Shown here piece after piece: positions 60,545 to 64,000 of a DNA stretch of 64,000 nt. A program made the translations under genes and the position numbers. Every line of letters begins with the position of its first letter. The first letter of the stretch is position 1. Source of the DNA: Bacteroidota bacterium (lineage in GTDB: Bacteria > Bacteroidota > Bacteroidia > Bacteroidales > Paludibacteraceae); the NCBI GenBank assembly GCA_023459355.1, contig JAEWUM010000029.1, forward strand, positions 1 through 64,000, given 5' to 3'. The notes beneath the pieces were generated by a model. That model saw only the letters and a program-made list of their open reading frames with translations. It had not been told where the DNA came from and searched no databases.

Positions 60545-60584
60545 AAGTTTTCAACAGTCTTTCATGGTAAATTGTTGAAAACTT
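60545..60584 (-). terminator. Hairpin downstream of mrp
   Basis: AAGTTTTCAACA (60545-60556) and TGTTGAAAACTT (60573-60584) form a perfect 12-bp stem with a 16-base loop, about 20 bases past the mrp stop on the minus strand. Confidence 0.6.
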
Positions 60585-60603
60585 TTACGTGGATTATATG
60601 AGT

Positions 60604-61710
60604 TTACCTGGTAATCTCTACCTTTTGGGTCGGATCAAGCGTATTATTCCGTATATTTACCTGCTCCACCACCTTTACTGCCAGCTCATGGAAGGCCATA
60701 CCGGAAATGGAATGTATATCTACTGCGATGGGTTTACCGGCATCGCCTCCTTCGCGGATGCTTTGCACGATAGGTATTTGCCCCAACAAGGGCAGCCCCA
60801 GCTCATCCGCCAATCTTTTACCTCCTTCTTTTCCAAAGATATAATATCTGTTTTCCGGTAATTCTGCCGGCGTAAACCAGGCCATATTTTCAACCAGACC
60901 CAACACCGGCACATTCACCTTATCACCCATGAACATATTTACACCCTTACGGGCATCGGCAAGCGCCACATCCTGCGGGGTCGTTACCGCTACAGCTCCG
61001 GTGATACCCATGGTTTGCACCAGGGTCAGGTGAATATCCCCCGTCCCGGGAGGCAGGTCCATCACGAAATAATCGAGTTCGCCCCAGTTGGCATCTGTAA
61101 TCAATTGCTTCAGCGCATTGCTGGCCATACTTCCTCTCCACACGAGGGCATTATCGGGATCTACAAAAAAACCAATGGATAACAACTTCACGCCGTATTT
61201 CTCAATGGGCATAATCATTTGCTTTCCGTCAATTTCTTCCATATAAGGACGAGCATCTTCAACACCAAACATCTTGGGCATCGATGGTCCATGGATATCG
61301 GCATCCAGCAAACCAACCTTATAGCCCAGTGATGCCAGCGCAATGGCCAGATTGGAGGATACGGTCGACTTCCCTACGCCTCCCTTACCGGAGAACACCG
61401 CCAGTATATTCTTCACCCCCGGCAAAATGGAAGCGGGTTTAGGCTTGGGAACTTCTTTCAGCACCGGTGTGATATTACCTTTGATATCCACATCTTCCCC
61501 GACATAAGTCAGGATGGCCGTTTCGGCTGCCTTAATAACCGACTTGACAAAAGGATCATTTTGCTTCTCAAAGACGATAGAGAAACTAACCTTCATTCCA
61601 TTGATGTGGATGTCTTCATGCACCATGCCCGACGATACAATATCCTTACCGGTTCCCGGATAGCGCACATGCGTTAATGCGTCTAAAATCAATTTTGGAT
61701 ATAATGTCAT
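60604..61710 (-). CDS. mrp: Fe-S cluster carrier ATPase (Mrp/ApbC family)
   Basis: The 368-residue protein has an N-terminal MIP18/DUF59 domain (ILDALTHVRYPGTGKDIVSSGM) and the deviant Walker A SGKGGVGKST (107-116) with a P-loop ATPase (MDLPPGTGD). It carries iron-sulfur clusters to target proteins. The usual C-terminal CxxC is not apparent, which occurs in some members. Confidence 0.92.
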   Translation of the reverse strand: MTLYPKLILDALTHVRYPGTGKDIVSSGMVHEDIHINGMKVSFSIVFEKQNDPFVKSVIKAAETAILTYVGEDVDIKGNITPVLKEVPKPKPASILPGVKNILAVFSGKGGVGKSTVSSNLAIALASLGYKVGLLDADIHGPSMPKMFGVEDARPYMEEIDGKQMIMPIEKYGVKLLSIGFFVDPDNALVWRGSMASNALKQLITDANWGELDYFVMDLPPGTGDIHLTLVQTMGITGAVAVTTPQDVALADARKGVNMFMGDKVNVPVLGLVENMAWFTPAELPENRYYIFGKEGGKRLADELGLPLLGQIPIVQSIREGGDAGKPIAVDIHSISGMAFHELAVKVVEQVNIRNNTLDPTQKVEITR

Positions 61711-61731
61711 GCTATATATTAATTTATTTCA

Positions 61732-61854
61732 CCATATAAGTCATATAAGATCCATATAAGTTCTGAATTCAAAAAAAGCAGATAAAATAATGCTGTTTTT
61801 AAACAGCTGATGTTGTGCTCTTTAGCTTATATGATTCTTATATGACTTATATGG
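61732..61854. repeat. Inverted word-repeat element G (mrp-trmB gap)
   Basis: Arms 61732-61760 and 61826-61854 are 29 bases each and complementary at 27 positions. Their unit is CATATAAG repeated three times. An inner hairpin, GCTGTTTTTAAACAGC, sits in the centre. It fills the 147-base gap. Confidence 0.9.
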
Positions 61855-61857
61855 TAA

Positions 61858-62616
61858 TTATTCTGAATCAAGTCCGTGTCGCTTGCTGCGCCCGAAACTC
61901 CGGTAGGCATCATGTTCTATTTCAACATCAGGTTCTCTAAATACGTCCTTTTTTTCTAGTTTGAAACGGATATATTTGATGGAAAGCCCCCGCTCCAACC
62001 ATTGCTGTTCGTAATAGGTTTTGATGCCTAGAATGGGATCGTCTTTTACCGTAGCATATAAGTCGTCTGTAGAAACTTCTACCGGATATTCGTTTACTTT
62101 CACCATTTCGCAGGTATAGGTAAACATAAAATTACTGTCTGTCTTCAGGTGAATAAAACCTCCGTCTTTTACAAACTGCTGATAGGATTTCATGAAGTTC
62201 GTAGCAGTAAGACGCTTGGTAACCTTCTTCATCTGAGGATCGGGAAAAGTAAGCCAGATTTCCGACACCTCATCAGGAGCAAAAAAATGGTGAATTATTT
62301 CGATGTTGGTACGCAGAAAAGCTACGTTTGTCATCCCTTTTTCAAAAGAATCTTTCGCTCCTGTCCACATACGGGCTCCTTTGATATCGACTCCGATGAA
62401 GTTTTTATCCGGATATAAGGCTGCCAGTCCGACCGAATACTCTCCTTTCCCACAACCCAATTCCAACACAATCGGGTTGTTGTTTTTAAACACCAGCTCA
62501 TTCCATCTGCCTTTGTTTACAAACACTTTACCTGACAGAATATCATGCGAAGACACCTGAAAGACATGCGGAAAAGATTCCATTTCAGCAAATTTAGCGA
62601 GCTTATTCTTTCCCAT
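61858..62616 (-). CDS. trmB: tRNA (guanine-N7-)-methyltransferase
   Basis: The 252-residue SAM-dependent enzyme has LELGCGKGEYSVGLA, NFIGVDIKGARMW and WLTFPDPQMKKVTKRLT, the TrmB signature. It methylates G46 of tRNAs. It overlaps the gldH gene by 14 bases. Confidence 0.94.
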   Translation of the reverse strand: MGKNKLAKFAEMESFPHVFQVSSHDILSGKVFVNKGRWNELVFKNNNPIVLELGCGKGEYSVGLAALYPDKNFIGVDIKGARMWTGAKDSFEKGMTNVAFLRTNIEIIHHFFAPDEVSEIWLTFPDPQMKKVTKRLTATNFMKSYQQFVKDGGFIHLKTDSNFMFTYTCEMVKVNEYPVEVSTDDLYATVKDDPILGIKTYYEQQWLERGLSIKYIRFKLEKKDVFREPDVEIEHDAYRSFGRSKRHGLDSE

Positions 62617-63094
62617 GCTGATTTTCCAATTTTAACCCGACAGCTTGTATGCCACTTAAAATCTCATCTCTCATGCCGTGCACAACAGTATACCGGTATA
62701 TTCCTTGCTGTCCGAAACTATACTGTTTTTTCAACGGGGCTGAAAAAAGGTATACCGAACCCGTTCCTGTCCCTAACCATTTTCCGGCATGATCGGCCAG
62801 AATACAGGAAATAGTATCGCGCACAAGCTGACTGTCGGGCGACAACTGTTCTACAAACAACCAGAGATTCTGATAGGGATAAGCACTGGTATGACGAATA
62901 TGCAGCGTCAGGTTGTAGGTCCCCGACGTATCTTCCATGTTTACCTGAAAAACACTGGAACTGTCGGCCGACCACCCGTCCGGATCAACCTGCTTAAATT
63001 CATTGTAAACCGGCTGCCGGCTACAGGAAATCGCCCCATAAACCGCCACAATCAGTACAAAAACATGCCATCTAATTTGCCGAAGGTTTATCAT
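62603..63094 (-). CDS. gldH: Gliding motility lipoprotein GldH
   Basis: The 163-residue lipoprotein has a signal peptide ending in a lipobox (YGAISC). Its conserved GldH core includes WSADSSSVFQVNMEDTSGTY, LHIRHTSAYPYQNLWLFV and YRYTVVHGMRDEILSGI. The ATG at 63094 has a GGGAAGAA ribosome site, while the longer start overlaps ricT. GldH occurs across Bacteroidota, including non-gliders. It supports the T9SS-type lifestyle suggested by the deacetylase at 20777. Confidence 0.88.
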   Translation of the reverse strand: MINLRQIRWHVFVLIVAVYGAISCSRQPVYNEFKQVDPDGWSADSSSVFQVNMEDTSGTYNLTLHIRHTSAYPYQNLWLFVEQLSPDSQLVRDTISCILADHAGKWLGTGTGSVYLFSAPLKKQYSFGQQGIYRYTVVHGMRDEILSGIQAVGLKLENQHGKE

Positions 63095-63104
63095 TTCTTC
63101 CCGA

Positions 63105-64000
63105 TTATTTTGCAGCATCATTTTGCTGGTTATTCTTTTTAAGTACAGGGCGATTGCGGCGGCCCGATTTTTTCTTCTTCTTAACGTCGAACCGGGTCAG
63201 ACTGTCCTCTCCTACCGCATTGGTATAATCGATTATACTCTCTGCACCATCTGTTATAGGCTCTAATGCATCTGGCTTAAAGCCAATTTTATTCATCGCG
63301 ATAACTTCCTTTGCCCTTTCAGCAGAAATTGTCACTAAGTTGGCGCCGAAATTTGGCGAAGTTGAATACGAAATAGCCGCTTTAAAGGTATCTGTTTTGA
63401 AATGATAATAGGTGTTACTAAGTGTTTCCAACTGAATTTCTTTCGAAGGAAAATCTTTCATCGCGTCCATGTAAGCATCCAACTCGAAATTCAGACAGCA
63501 CTTGAGCTTACCACATTGACCGGCCAGTTTCTGCGGATTCATAGAAATATCCTGATAGCGTGCAGCTGATGTGGACACCGAGTTAAAGCTGGTCATCCAG
63601 CCTGAGCAACACAACTCCCGGCCACAAGGACCAATCCCGCCAATCCGGCCGGCTTCCTGCCGCGCCCCGATTTGCTTCATCTCAATGCGCACCCGGAAAG
63701 TTTCGGCAAATACCTTAATCAACTGTCTGAAATCAACCCTTTCGTCAGCGATATAATAAAAAATAGCTTTGTTACCATCGCCTTGAAACTCTACATCGCC
63801 GATTTTCATGTTCAGCTTCAGATTCTCAGCGATCTGACGGGCTTTGATCATGGTTTCCTGTTCTTTAGCCTTGGCCTCATTGAACTTTTCAATGTCGGTT
63901 TCTTTGGCTTTACGGTAAATCTTTCTGATCTCGTATTTCTCCGGATTGATATTTTGCTTGTTCATTTGCAGCAAAACCAGTCGTCCGATCAGGGTGACCT
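63105..64000 (-). CDS. ricT: RicT/PSP1 domain protein (5' end beyond the window)
   Basis: At least 298 codons are visible, with no stop between the window edge and the first in-frame methionine, so the gene continues past base 64000. The PSP1 domain holds IGPCGRELCCSGW and CGKLKCCLNFE, cysteine motifs linked to iron-sulfur binding in RicT of Bacillus. The basic, Asn-rich tail is variable. RicT family proteins affect mRNA processing. It is the first gene of the ricT-gldH-trmB run. Confidence 0.88.
   Translation of the reverse strand, partial: VTLIGRLVLLQMNKQNINPEKYEIRKIYRKAKETDIEKFNEAKAKEQETMIKARQIAENLKLNMKIGDVEFQGDGNKAIFYYIADERVDFRQLIKVFAETFRVRIEMKQIGARQEAGRIGGIGPCGRELCCSGWMTSFNSVSTSAARYQDISMNPQKLAGQCGKLKCCLNFELDAYMDAMKDFPSKEIQLETLSNTYYHFKTDTFKAAISYSTSPNFGANLVTISAERAKEVIAMNKIGFKPDALEPITDGAESIIDYTNAVGEDSLTRFDVKKKKKSGRRNRPVLKKNNQQNDAAK

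Overview
This window is a chromosomal segment of a Bacteroidota bacterium, most likely of the order Bacteroidales. The evidence is GldH, a cargo protein with a type IX secretion (T9SS) sorting tail, a UpxY-type antiterminator, agmatine/carboxyspermidine polyamine genes, and promoters of the Bacteroidota type (TAnnTTTG at -7). No rRNA or tRNA gene was seen.

From about 0.4 to 34.6 kb nearly every gene lies on the minus strand and forms one large surface-polysaccharide locus, read from high to low coordinates. It opens with a priming sugar-phosphate transferase (33.2-34.6 kb), a Wza-like exporter and a Wzc-like tyrosine kinase. Next come a degenerate sugar dehydratase, UpxY, two AlbA/Schlafen-type ATP-binding regulators interleaved with a WbpP-like epimerase, and a WbpA-like dehydrogenase. 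A T9SS-sorted polysaccharide deacetylase follows. After it is a module for an acylated 3-amino-3,6-dideoxyhexose: two 3,4-ketoisomerases, a GNAT, KAS III, a reductase, a left-handed-helix acyltransferase and an aminotransferase. Then come Wzx, two GT61 transferases, Wzy and a GT2 transferase. The locus ends (0.4-9.5 kb) with an unusual operon that joins a CMP-sugar synthetase to a dehydroquinate-synthase-like cyclase, a GmhA-like isomerase, two SDRs, a Gfo/Idh/MocA dehydrogenase, a 2-hydroxyacid dehydrogenase, two NanQ-like anomerases, a cupin, a cyclase-family hydrolase and a sialyltransferase-like enzyme. It has no PEP-condensing (NeuB/KdsA) enzyme, so it may make a new CMP-activated sugar or carbocycle.

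From 35 to 55 kb the genes are mostly on the plus strand: an ECF S-component, a phosphoribosyltransferase, a four-helix-bundle protein, a DUF362/ferredoxin redox pair, an IS110 insertion sequence with a candidate bridge RNA, then hpt, adk, obg, dnaG, a radical SAM gene, folB, carbonic anhydrase, lepA and three Na+ or Ca2+ antiporters. From 55 to 64 kb lie a lone half-size ChrA, a divergent polyamine cluster (CANSDH / aguA-aguB), an OmpA-type protein, mrp, trmB, gldH and the edge-truncated ricT.

The spaces between genes are packed with several families of palindromic repeats. R1 is the GTCATTGCGAG...GAAGCAACCCC element. R2 is a ~130 bp GCGACGG/CCGTCGC core. R3 is GTCATCCCGAGCGAAGCGAGG. R4 is a triple hairpin. 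A further class consists of long inverted repeats whose arms are tandem short 'words'. R1 and R3 copies sit head-on around R2 cores, giving 250-430 bp nested palindromes. Some repeats lie inside reading frames and are translated. A four-helix-bundle gene flanked by the word repeats and two single-domain GIY-YIG genes next to repeats are candidate partners of these elements.
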